64,000 bases of DNA from Styela clava (taxonomy: Eukaryota; Chordata; Ascidiacea; Stolidobranchia; Styelidae): contig NC_135263.1 of NCBI RefSeq assembly GCF_964204865.1, positions 14,367,426 to 14,431,425 on the forward strand, read 5' to 3'. The position numbers and the translations under genes were made by a program. Positions 26,227-38,600 of this stretch are shown here, piece by piece. Every line of letters begins with the position of its first letter. The first letter of the stretch is position 1. The notes beneath the pieces are model-generated. The model searched no databases, had not been told where the DNA came from, and saw nothing but the letters and a program-made list of their open reading frames with translations.

Positions 26227-26642
26227 TTAGCATGCAGCAAAATTTAAAATTTTTTTATAATATTAAATTATTACAACAACAATTACCCTTAAACTTATTT
26301 TCACGCTTCTCTGCATTTTTTTTTGTCTTTTGGATAAAAATATAGTGCTTTTATACTATAACCACTTTCTATTGGATATGTCGGGGTTCATCATCAATCA
26401 CTGCGGGCGAGATAAAAATCAATATTCAGAAGAGAATAGTTGACCGGTCTGAATGCATGAAATTCGATGGTCAAAAAATAAGCGGAAGTTATGTGAGCCA
26501 TTCTGCGGCGACAATTTTTTTCACATAATTGTCTCTTGTGGAATTCGAATCTCAATAAGCAATATTGATACGATTGCGAGTAAATGAATAGTCTGATGAC
26601 TCTCCGGAAATCTTGAATATTGCTGAACAAATAGTGTTGCAG
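26227..26642. other. 3' flank of gene 3B
   Basis: Counterpart of 7889-8304; no gene supported. Confidence 0.5.
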
Positions 26643-26793
26643 TTTCTGGTTTCGAAATAAAACCCACCGGTTCTTGCTATAATTTCAGTAGCAAGAAAAT
26701 CGTTGATTTAAAAACAGAACAAAGAAAGCGTACTTTTGTAGTTGAAAACCCGCAGTTTGCATCTGCAAAGCCTTGTGTTAAAATCGGCAAAAT
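26643..26793 (+). pseudogene. Relic of exon 2, unit 3
   Basis: Identical in form to the unit 1 relic; no frame, no splice sites. Confidence 0.6.
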
Positions 26794-28041
26794 GGACTCT
26801 CGTAGATCAGTTTGACTACCACTCTCAAGTAATTTGAAGGTTAATTACTTATGGATTTTAATCGGTAAGTATGTTGATAGGTATTTGTCTGTCTTTAAGT
26901 CTGTCTGTCTGTTAGATGCACGCGATATCTCACGAAAACGAGATTGAATCTGCTCCAGATTTTGCATGTGCATTCGTCATATCTCGGACCAGGAGTCTAT
27001 TGATTTTGGGCGAAATATGTCGTATAATTAGCGAGTTATCAATTAATTAGTGATGGGACACAAGGTCACTATGGAATAAGAGCGCTGTTTTGGGGATCCC
27101 CCAACTTTCGATCGATAAGTCTTCGGTCTCTGACCGATATTTTCGTTATAGTAGTTATTGCCTCTTGCGTTTATGCTTTTGAATAAGCATTAAACACGTG
27201 ATTTTCACGTTTTTTGGCGACAGTGATGGTTTCAAAAATCGGGAATCGTTGAGAATTGACTTCACATGGTACAATATAATTCTGATCAAACCTTTATTGA
27301 AACTACTTTCTATATCTTGATAACAAAATGTTTCCAAAACTGTGGTATTTAATTGGGACTGTTTCACATCTGAAATAAATTTTAGTTAATAAAAATTTGA
27401 ACCTTTAGTTCATTGTTTAATTGTCTAATACTAACATTTAAATTAACAAATTTAGCGGGTAAATTAGTAGTAATTCTAACAACAACTTTCTACGTTTACC
27501 ACCTTATTCAATACGAAAAACACATTGAAAATCACAGAGTCTAAAATACCAAGATTAGTCTAACTACCAACAATCTATGCATTTTTTCGGGTAGCCTACA
27601 AAACATTCCCACCTTGATTTCAAATATTCATTCAGACTCAAGCTAATAATTAAATTATTGAGTCTTATTTCCTGATTTAATATTTTAACCATACACCAGA
27701 CGACGTAAAACAAAATAACCAATTTTGGAATGTTCTTAAGCTCTATTCTGAATTGTATAAACACCATGACATCTACACAGTATTGCTATTTTGATTAAAA
27801 TCTAAGACAAAATATCCAATAAAAAAAGCTGGAAATGATTAAAATCACAAAAAATAATTTCTATTAATATTTATTATATTAATTGCCACAAGTGTTTCTT
27901 GTTCTATTATCACGCATATGGAGAGCATTGTTGATTAATTCAAAAAACACTATTTAAAATATCAAAATAACAATTATATTTAAAATAAAAAATAAATAAA
28001 ACAACAAATAATTGCGTTGTTATAATTCTGTTTCGTGCAAA
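26794..28041. repeat. Convergent intergenic tail between genes 3B and 4A
   Basis: Dispersed-repeat-like stretch, then 3' flank of gene 4A from 27489. No gene seen. Confidence 0.5.
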
Positions 28042-29216
28042 TCAGGCACAGGCCTCATTTTTCACAACGTTGGAGTTAAACCCAAATTGATCCATCATAA
28101 AAGAAAGTCGAGAAAAGAATCCAAAAGAAAATGAAGGTTTTGTTGTTTTCGTAACACAAAGCTTCTTTGTTGGATTTACGTGAGGAGCTGTTGGTTTCTG
28201 GTTCGTTGATATTTCTTTGCTAGGTTTCTTTGAAAACTCATTCTTTGCAGACGACTTCGGTACAAGCGGGTTATTAACAATTGGTCTTTGACGACTTTTG
28301 TTTGATTCTTTCTTGTCAAAAGACTTCGTAGTCGTTTTTTTAGAGACTGTCCTCCTATTTTGCATTTTCTCATGCTTTTTCTGTTCCACTGATGACTTCA
28401 ATTTTTTGATGACGTTATTTTTTGTTGGGTTCTTGCTAGTAATTTTTTTCGTGGATGACTCACTTGGCGAAGTGTCTGGAAAACAATTTTCGAGCAGTCG
28501 TGCTTGTTTCTGAATTTTCTTTTTCGATGAAACTATTTTTGATAATTTGTATTCTTCTGGAATGATACCTTGTGAGGTTCCGGCTAAATATATATAAAAA
28601 ATACAATATAAGTGAATAAATAAACATACGGAGCCTATTATTGCACTCAAACAATAAAAGCAGACAAACTATTTCATTGTTTAACAAGCGAAAATTAATA
28701 AACACAAAGAAAAATAAAACAAACCTCCTTTAACTATGCAAGAACATTTATAAATACAACAGTGAGAGTACGCTTTGTTTCCACAATCTTTTGGATCGAC
28801 GAGTTTCTTGTTACGGAAATCATAGCAAGGAATCGTTTTTCTTTCAAATCCTTTTACTGTATACAGAAATACCATATGTTATAAATAGCAAAACTATTAT
28901 GAAAAAAAATCTTCTGATTATTTGTTGAAGCAAAGCAAGAAAGACGGTGGTATTATAAGATAATATTATATGAAATTAAATAAAAATTCTTTTTATAATT
29001 TTATACGAATTTTTAATATTTTGAATTAATACAAGAATGAAATATGTGCTGGCATCGTAATAAAATCTAAAATATATATCAGATATGAGGCAATAAAATT
29101 TTGAACTTACCAGGAGCACATTGTGTTTTGCTGATTTTATATCTGAGCTGAAAAGGGGTCAGTGATGCTGCAATATCGCAAATACCGACGACCACAACAA
29201 AAAGTAATAATTTCAT
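28042..29216 (-). CDS. Array gene 4A: secreted Cys-core, Lys-rich-tail protein
   Basis: Exons 29216-29111, 28856-28725 and 28583-28042, 259 aa. Signal peptide of the FVVVVGICDIAAS type. Core identical to 1A. Tail differences include QNRRTVS for QNKRTVS, a Leu for Pro giving KKLCVTK, and MMDQF for MMDKF as in plus-strand copies. Intron 2 is one base longer than in units 1-3 (CTAAATATATATAA), which moves the upstream open frame. Confidence 0.8.
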
Positions 29217-29423
29217 TTTGTTAGAAAGTAATTCTGCAAAAATAAAACAGGTTTTATTTTACTCTTATGATTAACCAACTTTGAGATGGAAATAGTAGTT
29301 GAAACTGTACAATATTCATTTGTATCATGACTAGAGCAAGCACTTGAATATTTCAGTAACTCTGAACATACTTGTTGGAAATACATTAATCGAATCTATG
29401 TTGCAACAAGAAATTGTTTGTAG

Positions 29424-29571
29424 CTTTTATAGATGCAAAGTTTCCGATTGTCATTTGTGTTTATTGCCTTGAGCAACGATTGCCCTACATTACTATGTAA
29501 ATTTGCATGCTTGTTACGTTTCTTAGCCAAATATCGTAATTTTATTTACCTTTGTAGCGTCACAGTGACGC
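29424..29571 (-). promoter_or_regulatory. Core promoter of array gene 4A
   Basis: TATAAAAG on the minus strand at 29431-29424, preceded by TTTGCATC as in the plus-strand promoters (units 1-3 minus-strand promoters lack these bases). Palindrome GCGTCACAGTGACGC at 29557-29571. Confidence 0.6.
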
Positions 29572-30759
29572 ATTTTCTGTAAACCCAAACAAAGTGCTCT
29601 TGAACACATACTATTAGTAGACTCGAAGAATCCGTAGACTTGAATATTGCTATCGCCACGATAAATACGTCATATTGAGTTTAAAAATAGAACAAGATTA
29701 AATCGTTGGATTAAGCTTTTCATGTAAAAATCAGGCTGTAATGGATTAACAAAGATGAAATGAGACATGAAATTTTGTAAAAGTTTCAAATAACGTCAAG
29801 GAGACTTTATTTGCTAGTATTTTTCTGTCTTTATTTAAATGTAATAAAATAAATTGTCACATTGTCATATTAATATTTACGAATATGCAGGGCTTATGCA
29901 TGTTCACATGTTTCAGTTTAATATTTCTGATAGTGGTAATTTCAGCCTATTTCCACAACTCATGTTCCTGCATTTTTTCCTAAAATTGCTTTTTTGTATT
30001 TTAATTGTATAGATATTTGGGATTTTTGAAAACTCAGAAAAATTTTAGTTTTAGATTTCAATGAAGTGGTTGAAGCTTTAATGACACTCTAATATCTCAA
30101 TGTAAAGTCTCCACAATTTTTTTAAATTTTAAAGCTGCAACTTAAAAATATATATATATATATGTATGAATTTAGAAAAATATAAATATATAACCAGGAG
30201 TTTTTAATTTGAATACGTGTATATTTATTCATAATTTTCTGACTTAATTTCTGAATAAAATTTCTAAATTAAATAATAAACAATGTAACTTTAGTATAAC
30301 TAAAAAACGGTATATATTTATAAGAATTGCTATAATGATTCTAGTGCTCAAAGAAATGAATTTTTAGGTTTTGTTTTATCCCTACCGTCTAACCCTTAAT
30401 CCTCATTATAATTATATTTCATATTGGTTTAAAATACATGATGTCATTTACTTACTAATGATTAACATCATGTTAATCACGATCAAATAAAGGCAGGAAA
30501 ATACTACGAAATAAAGTCTTCTTGACGTTATTTAGAACTTTTACAAACATGCATGTCCCTATTTATCTTATTTCATCTTTGTCAATCCATTGCAACCTGA
30601 TTTTCACGTGAAGAACTCAATCCAACAATTCAATCTTGTTCTATTTTTAAACTCGCTATGACGTATTAATCGCGACAATAAAAATAGTTAAATCTACCGA
30701 TTCTTTGAGTCTACTGATAGTATTTATTCAAGAGCACTTTGTTTTGGTTTACAGAAAAT
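29572..30759. repeat. Shortened head-to-head spacer of unit 4
   Basis: The left part follows the unit 1 spacer to AAATTGTCA at about 29859. The right part continues with CATTGTCAT, the equivalent of about 5497 in unit 1. An (AT)n run lies at about 30150-30163. No gene is supported. Confidence 0.6.
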
Positions 30760-30907
30760 GCGTCACTGTGACGATACCAATATAAATGAAATTACGATTT
30801 GTGGCTAAGAAACGTTACAAGAGTGCAAATTTACATAGTAATATGGGGCAATTGTTGCCCGAGGCCAGAAACACAATTGTCAATCTGAAACTTTGCATCT
30901 ATAAAAG
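30760..30907 (+). promoter_or_regulatory. Core promoter of array gene 4B
   Basis: GCGTCACTGTGACG at 30760-30773, the most symmetrical of the plus-strand versions, and TATAAAAG at 30900-30907. Confidence 0.6.
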
Positions 30908-31129
30908 CTACAAACAATTTCTTGTTACAACATAATTCGATTATTGTATTTCGAAAAAATATGTTCAGAGCTACTGAAATATCTAAGTGCTTGTACTAGC
31001 CGTAAATGATAAATTGCACAAATGGGTATTTATACAGTATTATTCCACTTCTATTTTAAACTTAAATTTGGTTAATCACAGCATTAAAATAAAATTTGGT
31101 TTATTTTTGCAGAATTACTCTCTAACAAA

Positions 31130-32353
31130 ATGAAATTATTACTCTTTGTCGTGGTCGTCGGGATTTGCGATATTGCAGCATCATTGACCCCTTTTCAGCT
31201 CAGATATAAAATCAGCAAAACACAATGTGCTCCTGGTAGGTTCAAGATTTTATTGCCTCATATCTGTTATATGTTTTAGACTATATAAAGATTCCAGCAC
31301 ATATCCTATTCCTTAATTCCCCCAAAAATTAAATTACGTTCAAAATTACAAAAAGCATTTTTATTTAATTTCATTTAATATTATCTTACAATATCACAAT
31401 GTTTCTTGCTTTGCTTTTCAAGAGAAGTCTCTGTAATAATTATTGTTATTTATAACATATGATATTTCTGTATACAGTTAAAGGATTTGAAAGAAAAACG
31501 ATTCCTTGCTATGATTTCCGCAACAAGAAACTCGTCGATCCAAAAGATTGTGGAAACAAAGCGTACTCTCACTGTTGTATTTATAAATGTTCTTGCATAG
31601 TTAAAGGAGGTTTGTTTTATTTTTTTTGTGCTTATTAATTTTCGCTTTTTAAACAATGAAATAGTTTGTCTGATTTTATTGTAGCCAAAACACAAGAAAA
31701 TTCCTCAGTTGGTTTATCAGGACATTTTTGAAATTTTATAGGCACAACACTTGTGATACGTTTGAGTGCGATAATACTCTTTACTTATTCATTTTTATTT
31801 TTTCTTAGCCGGAACCTCACAAGGTATCATTCCAGAAGAATATAAATTATCAAAAATAGTTTCATCAAAAAAGAATGTTCAGAAACAAGCGAGACTGCTA
31901 GAAAATTGTTTATCCGACTCTTCAACAATAAGCGAGTCATATCCGAAAAAGATAACCAGCAAGATTCCAACAAACGATATTGTCATCAAAAAATTAAAGT
32001 CATCAGTAGAACAGAAAAAGCATGAAAAAATGCAAAATAAAAAGACTGTCGTGAAAAAGCCAAAAACGAAGTCTGTCAATAAACAAGAATTAAACAAAAC
32101 TCGTCAAAGACCAAGTGTTAATAAACCGCTTGTACCGAAGTCGTCTGCAAATAACAAGTTTTCAAAGAAGACCGACAAAGGAAAATCAACAAACCAGGAA
32201 CCAACTTTTTCTCACGTGAAGCCAACGAAAAAACCATGTGTTACGAAAACAACAAAACCTTCATTTTCTTTTGGATTTTTTTCTCGACTTTCTTTTATGA
32301 TGGATCAATTTGGTTTTAACTCCAACGTTGTGAAAAATGATTCCTGTGCTTGA
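31130..32353 (+). CDS. Array gene 4B: secreted Cys-core, Lys-rich-tail protein
   Basis: Exons 31130-31235, 31478-31609 and 31809-32353, 260 aa. Exon 3 has one extra codon (SSTISESYP for ASTSESYP). Exon 2 begins VKGFERK like the minus-strand class. Tail changes include VNKQELNKTRQRP and NQEPTFSH. It ends NDSCA, as in 5B, where the other plus-strand copies have NDSCS. Signal peptide, eight-cysteine core and C-terminal block are intact. Confidence 0.8.
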
Positions 32354-32767
32354 TTAGCATGCAGCAGAATTTAAAAAATTTTATAATATTAAATTATTAC
32401 AACAACAATTACTCTCAAACTTATTTCCACGCTTCTCTGCATTTTTTTTGTCTTTTGGATAAAAATATAGTGCTTTTATACTATAACCACTTTCTATTGG
32501 ATATGTCGGGGTTCATCATCAATCACTGCGGGCTAGATAAAAATCAATATTCAGAAGAGAATAGTTGACCGGTCTGAATGCATGAAATTCGATGGTCAAA
32601 AAATAAGCGGAAGTTATGTGAGCCATTCTGCGGCGACAATTTTTTTCACATAATTGTCCCTTGTGGAATTCGAATCTCAATAAGCAATATTGATACGATT
32701 GCGAGTAAATGAATAGTCTGATGACTCTCCGGAAATCTTGAATATTGCTGAACAAATAGTGTTGCAG
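32354..32767. other. 3' flank of gene 4B
   Basis: Counterpart of 7889-8304; no gene supported. Confidence 0.5.
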
Positions 32768-32918
32768 TTTCTGGTTTCGAAATAAAACCCACCGGTCCTT
32801 GCTATAATTTCAGTAGCAAGAAAATCGTTGATTTAAAAACAGAACAAAGAATGCGTACTTTTGTAGTTGAAAACCCGCAGTTTGCATCTGCAAAGCCTTG
32901 TGTTAAATTCGGCAAAAT
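32768..32918 (+). pseudogene. Relic of exon 2, unit 4
   Basis: Same decayed exon-2-like sequence (GGTCCTTGCTATAATTTC, then GAATGCGTACT), slightly different in bases from units 1-3. It was therefore present before the units separated. Confidence 0.6.
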
Positions 32919-34154
32919 GGACTCTCGTAGATCAGTTTGATTACCACTCTCAAGTAATTTGAAGGTTAATTACCTATGGATTTTAATCGGTAAGTATGTT
33001 GATAGGTATTTGTCTGTCTTTAAGTCTGTCTGTCTGTTAGATGCACGCGATATCTCACGAAAACGAGATTGAATCTGCTCCAGATTTCGCATGTGCATTC
33101 GTCATATCTTGGACCAGGAGTCTATTGATTTTGGGCGAAATATGTCGTATAATTAGCGAGTTATTAATTAATTAGTGATGGGACACAAGGTCACTATGGA
33201 ATAAGAGCGCTGTTTTGGGGATCCCCCAACTTTCGATCGATAAGTCTTCGGTCTCTGACCGATATTTTCGTTATAGTAGTTATTGCCTCTTGCGTTTATG
33301 CTTTTGAATAAGCATTAAACACGTGATTTTCACGTTCTTTTGGCGACAGTGATGGTTTCAAAAATCGGGAATCGTTGAGAATTGACTTCACATTGTACAA
33401 TATAATTCTGATCAAACCTTTATTGAAACTACTTTCTATATCTTGATAACAAACTGTGTATTTAATTGGGACTGTTTCATAACTGAAATAAATTTTAGTT
33501 AATAAAAATTTGAACCTTTAGTCCATTGTTTAATTGTCTAATACTAACATTTAAATTAACAAATTTAGCGGGTAAATTAGTAGTAATTCTAACAACAACT
33601 TTCTACGTATACCACCTTATTCAATACGAAAAACACATTGAAAATCACAGAGTCTAAAATACCAAGATTAGTCTAACTACCAACAATCTATGCATTTTTT
33701 CGGGTAGCCTACAAAACATTCCCACCTTGATTTCAAATATTCATTCAGACTCAAGCTAATAATTAAATTATTGAGTCTTATTTCCTGATTTAATATTTTA
33801 ACCATACACCAGACGACGTAAAACAAAATAACCAATTTTGGAATGTTCTTAAGCTCTATTCTGAATTGTATAAACACCATGACATCTACACAGTATTGCT
33901 ATTTTGATTAAAATCTAAGACAAAATATCCAATAAAAAAAGCTGGAAATGATTAAAATCACAAAAAATAATTTCTATTAATATTTATTATATTAATTGCC
34001 ACAAGTGTTTCTTGTTCTGTTATCACGCATATGGAGAGCATTGTTGATTAATTCAAAAAACACTATTTAAAATATCAAAATAACAATTATATTTAAAATA
34101 AAAAATAAATAAAACAACAAATAATTGCGTTGTTATAATTCTGTTTCGTGCAAA
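32919..34154. repeat. Convergent intergenic tail between genes 4B and 5A
   Basis: Dispersed-repeat-like stretch, then 3' flank of gene 5A from 33602. No gene seen. Confidence 0.5.
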
Positions 34155-35327
34155 TCAGGCACAGGCCTCATTTTTCACAACGTTGGAGTTAAACCCAAAT
34201 TGATCCATCATAAAAGAAAGTCGAGAAAAGAATCCAAAAGAAAATGAAGGTTTTGTTGTTTTCGTAACACAAGGCTTCTTTGTTGGATTTACGTGAGGAG
34301 CTGTTGGTTTCTGGTTCGTTGATATTTCTTTGCTAGGTTTCTTTGAAAACTCATTCTTTGCAGACGACTTCGGTACAAGCGGGTTATTAACAATTGGTCT
34401 TTGACGACTTTTGTTTGATTCTTTCTTGTCAAAAGACTTCGTAGTCGTTTTTTTAGAGACTGTCCTCCTATTTTGCATTTTCTCATGCTTTTTCTGTTCC
34501 ACTGATGACTTCAATTATTTGATGACGTTATTTTTTGTTGGGTTCTTGCTAGTAATTTTGTTCGTGGATGACTCACTTGGCGAAGTGTCTGGAAAACAAT
34601 TTTCGAGCAGTCGTGCTTGTTTCTGAATTTTCTTTTTCGATGAAACTATTTTTGATAATTTGTATTCTTCTGGAATGATACCTTGTGAGGTTCCGGCTAA
34701 ATATATATAAAAAATACAATATAAGTGAATGGATAAACATACGGAGCCTATTATTGCACTCAAACAATAAAAGCAGACAAACTATTTCATTGTTTAACAA
34801 GCGAAAATTAATAAACACAAAGAAAAATAAAACAAACCTCCTTTAACTATGCAAGAACATTTATAAATACAACAGTGAGAGTGCGCTTTGTTTCCACAAT
34901 CTTTTGGATCGACGAGTTTCTTGTTACGGAAATCATAGCAAGGAATCGTTTTTCTTTCAAATCCTTTTACTGTATACAGAAATACCATATGTTATAAATA
35001 GCAAAACTATTATAAAAAAATCTTCTGATTATTTGTTGAAGCAAAGCATGAAGGACGGTGGTATTATAAGATAATATTATATGAAATTAAATAAAAATTC
35101 TTTTTATAATTTTATACGAATTTTTAATATTTTGAATTAATACAAGAATGAAATATGTGCTGGCATCGTAATAAAATCTAAAATATATATCAGATATGAG
35201 GCAATAAAATTTTGAACTTACCAGGAGCACATTGTGTTTTGCTGATTTTATATCTGAGCTGAAAAGGGGTCAGTGATGCTGCAATATCGCAAATACCGAC
35301 GACCACGACAAAAAGTAATAATTTCAT
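34155..35327 (-). pseudogene. Array gene 5A, nonsense codon in the tail
   Basis: Exons 35327-35222, 34969-34838 and 34696-34155. In exon 3 an AAA lysine codon has become TAA (34517-34515), so the product stops after 139 aa at NNVIK. The remaining frame continues uninterrupted to 34155. The signal peptide and all eight core cysteines (33 to 113) precede the stop, as in gene 1B. Exon 2 has His for Tyr65 (GNKAHSHCC) and exon 3 Asn for Lys (SSTNKITSK). It may be a dying gene or a core-only product; promoter and splice sites look normal. Confidence 0.75.
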
Positions 35328-35534
35328 TTTGTTAGAAAGTAATTCTGCAAAAATAAAACAGGTTTTATTTTACTCTTATGATTAACCAACTTTGAGATGG
35401 AAATAGTAGTTGAAACTGTACAATATTCATTTGTATCATGACTAGAGCAAGCACTTGAATATTTCAGTAACTCTGAACATACTTGTTGGAAATACATTAA
35501 TCGAATCTATGTTGCAACAAGAAATTGTTTGTAG

Positions 35535-35683
35535 CTTTTATAGATGCAAAGTTTCAGATCGACATTTGTGTTTATTGCCTTGAGCAACGATTGCCCTACA
35601 TTACTATGTAAATTTGCATGCTTGTTACGTTTCTTAGCCAAATATCGTAATTTTATTTACCTTTGTAGCGTCACAGTGACGCA
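35535..35683 (-). promoter_or_regulatory. Core promoter of array gene 5A
   Basis: TATAAAAG on the minus strand at 35542-35535 and GCGTCACAGTGACGC at 35669-35683; same form as gene 4A. Confidence 0.6.
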
Positions 35684-38600
35684 TTTTCTGTAAACCCAAA
35701 CAAAGTGCTCTTGAACACATACTATTAGTAGACTCGAAGAATCCGTAGACTTGAATATTGCTATCGCCACGATAAATACGTCATATTGAGTTTAAAAATA
35801 GAACAAGATTAAATCGTTGGATTAAGCTTTTCATGTAAAAATCAGGCTGTAATGGATTAACAAAGATGAAATGAGACATGAAATTTTGTAAAAGTTTCAA
35901 ATAACGTCAAGGAGACTTTATTTGCTAGTATTTTTCTGTCTTTATTTAAATGTAATAAAATAAATTGTCATTAGTTAATGACATCATGCGATATAGCCCA
36001 ACATGGAATATCATTTTAATTAGGATTAGACGTTTGACGGTCGGGATTAAACAAAACCTAAAAATTTATTTAATTGAGCACTAGTTTCTTTGCATAATCA
36101 ATCATATGAATATAAACCGCTTTATAGTTATATTAGAGTTACATTGTTTATTATTCGAAAAAAATCGATTATGGATTAGTAGATGGATTATCCTGGTTCT
36201 ATTTCGTAATTTTTTCAAGTTCACCCGCAGTTTTTGTTTTAATTAAAGTTGCAGTTTAACAATTTTATAAATTTTGAAGATCTATTCTAACCGAGATATT
36301 AAAAATATATAGAAGTTTAACTTTTTTATATTTAGTGCATTTTAACCGAGTATATTTAACAAAATAATTATTGCAGATTTTGTTAGATTCTTGTAAATCA
36401 AATACCGAAAATGGTTTCCCCTAAACAAAATGTTTATCAGACTCAAAAGTGAATGTAATTAAAGCTTTACAGCATTATTAAAATCTAAAACTAACATTAT
36501 AGCAAAATATGAAACTTTCATTTGTGAGTTCCCAATAATACACAATATATTTATTTATACAATAATTAAAATATAAAAGAACAATTTTAGGGAAAAAATA
36601 CAGAAAACTGAAAGATGGAAATAGTCTGAATTCACCACTATCATAAATATTAAATTAAAACATATGTATATGCATAGGCCCAACACATTCTTTGCAAAAG
36701 ATTGATGAAAATCACGAATTTTTATGACAAAGTGATCCGTAAGTACATCATGAGTTACTAAGCGATTAAACGGCAAGTTTTAGTAAATCTATAGTTTCGA
36801 TAAAAAAAAGTAATTGATTTAAAATATAATTCAGTAATTGTATACACATACTAATATTTATGACGTCAAGAAGTCGCACATTTCGTGTTTGCAATTTGCT
36901 TAAAATGCGTCATCAATCTGTGGGAATAAATCTATTTAACAATAAATACGACAAATGTCATTCTATCGTCTCGGATTAAATAAAGTCCTTCTACGTGTGA
37001 ACTTTACATATATAATTATTGCACATGTGTAAATGTAATCGAATATGTGAATTTATATTATCCCGAGCCATAGGTTCTACACAGTACATTTCTGCCTATT
37101 TCTGAAATTCATTTTTCTGTATTTTTTTTTAACATTGTTCTTTTATATTTTAATTGTATAAATAAATATATTGTGTGTGTATTATTGGAAATTCACAAAA
37201 GAAAGTGTCACATTTTGTTATGATCTTAGTTTTAGATTTCACAATGCCGTGAAGCTTTAATGAGATTCACTTTTAGGTGTGATACGTGTCTTTTCTGTCA
37301 AATATACTCGATTGAAAAGTACTTCTTCTTTTTTTTCTAATATCTCGATGTAAAATCTCCAAAATTTATAAAACTTTCAAAATGCAACTTTAAAAACAGA
37401 AAAGTGTGAATGAATTTAGAAAAATTTGAACATCGAAACAGGAATTTCTGTTGACTACAGATATATCTACTAATCCATAATCTGCCAAATCGATTTTCAT
37501 TGAATAATAAACAATGTGAATTTGGTATAACTATAAAGCGATATATCTTTATAAGATTAATCTTGCAAAGACTAGTGCCGAATTAAATGAATTTTTTAGG
37601 TTTTGTTTCATCCCGACCGTTAAACCTGTAAACCTCTTTAAAATTATTATTTCATATTGCACTAAAATGCATGATGTCATTAACTTACTAATGATAAAAA
37701 AAATATGCTAATCACAATTGAATGGAGAAAGTAAAACGCATTTAAATAAAGTCCTCCCGGCGTTATTTGGATATTTTACAAAAATCTTGATCTCATTTTA
37801 TCCTTTGTCTATGTGTCGTTAAACATAAAGTTCAATCTATAACACCATAAATATTCTGTCCATTATAGCCTAATTTTCTACCTAAAAATATTAATTCAAT
37901 GATTTAATCTATTTTTTATACTTGGCAAGTCTGCTGATTTTTTGATTCTACAATTTTTTTCAAAATTTTGTCCAAATCGACTAGAATTACGTCAGTATGA
38001 TGTTATTGAATGCAACAGAATGACGAATTGTTGTAAACATTTTATAATATAAATTGAAAATTGCGTCACACGTCTCTAGGCAAGATTAAAAATATTGTGT
38101 CATTAAGAAAATTCAAGACAATGTAGTTATGGGAACGTTTGTACCCAAATATGAAATTAACATTCTAAAGAGTGTGATCGAGTCAAAAAATATCTGACTA
38201 ATCGAACTTGCAAAAATAAAAATAGAGAACATCAGTTGCGTCATAATGACGTATTTTCAGTAATCACAAACACACCACACTCATTAAAAAATAACATTAA
38301 TTAATGCTCCTGAAGAAACAACACACTCGGTGGCGTCATGGTGACGTATTTTGAATAATCCCAAACAAACCACACTCAAATAAATATCATAATTTAATGC
38401 TCTCAAAGAATCGACAGACTTGTCTATTGCTATTGCCAGAATAAAACGTCATAGCGAGATTAAAAATAGATCTGAATAAATCCGATAGACTAAGTTTTTT
38501 ACGTAGGAACTACGGGACAAGATATAAATTCAAATAACTTAAACACAGATAAAATGGGACATGAATTTTGTAAAATTTCCAAATAACGTCAGCAAGAAGA

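Larger units (their letters stand above)
18335..27488. repeat. Tandem array unit 3 (9154 bp)
   Basis: Same layout as unit 1 and nearly identical to it. Differences I can see are isolated bases, for example TGTTATAAAG near 20935 for TGTTTTAAAG in unit 1, GAGAATTTG for GAGGATTTG in exon 2 of the plus-strand gene, and the five bases missing from unit 1. Confidence 0.95.
27489..33601. repeat. Tandem array unit 4 (6113 bp, central deletion)
   Basis: Both genes, both promoters and the tail are kept, but about 3.2 kb of the central spacer is missing. Small differences in promoters and introns group it with unit 5 rather than units 1-3. Confidence 0.95.
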
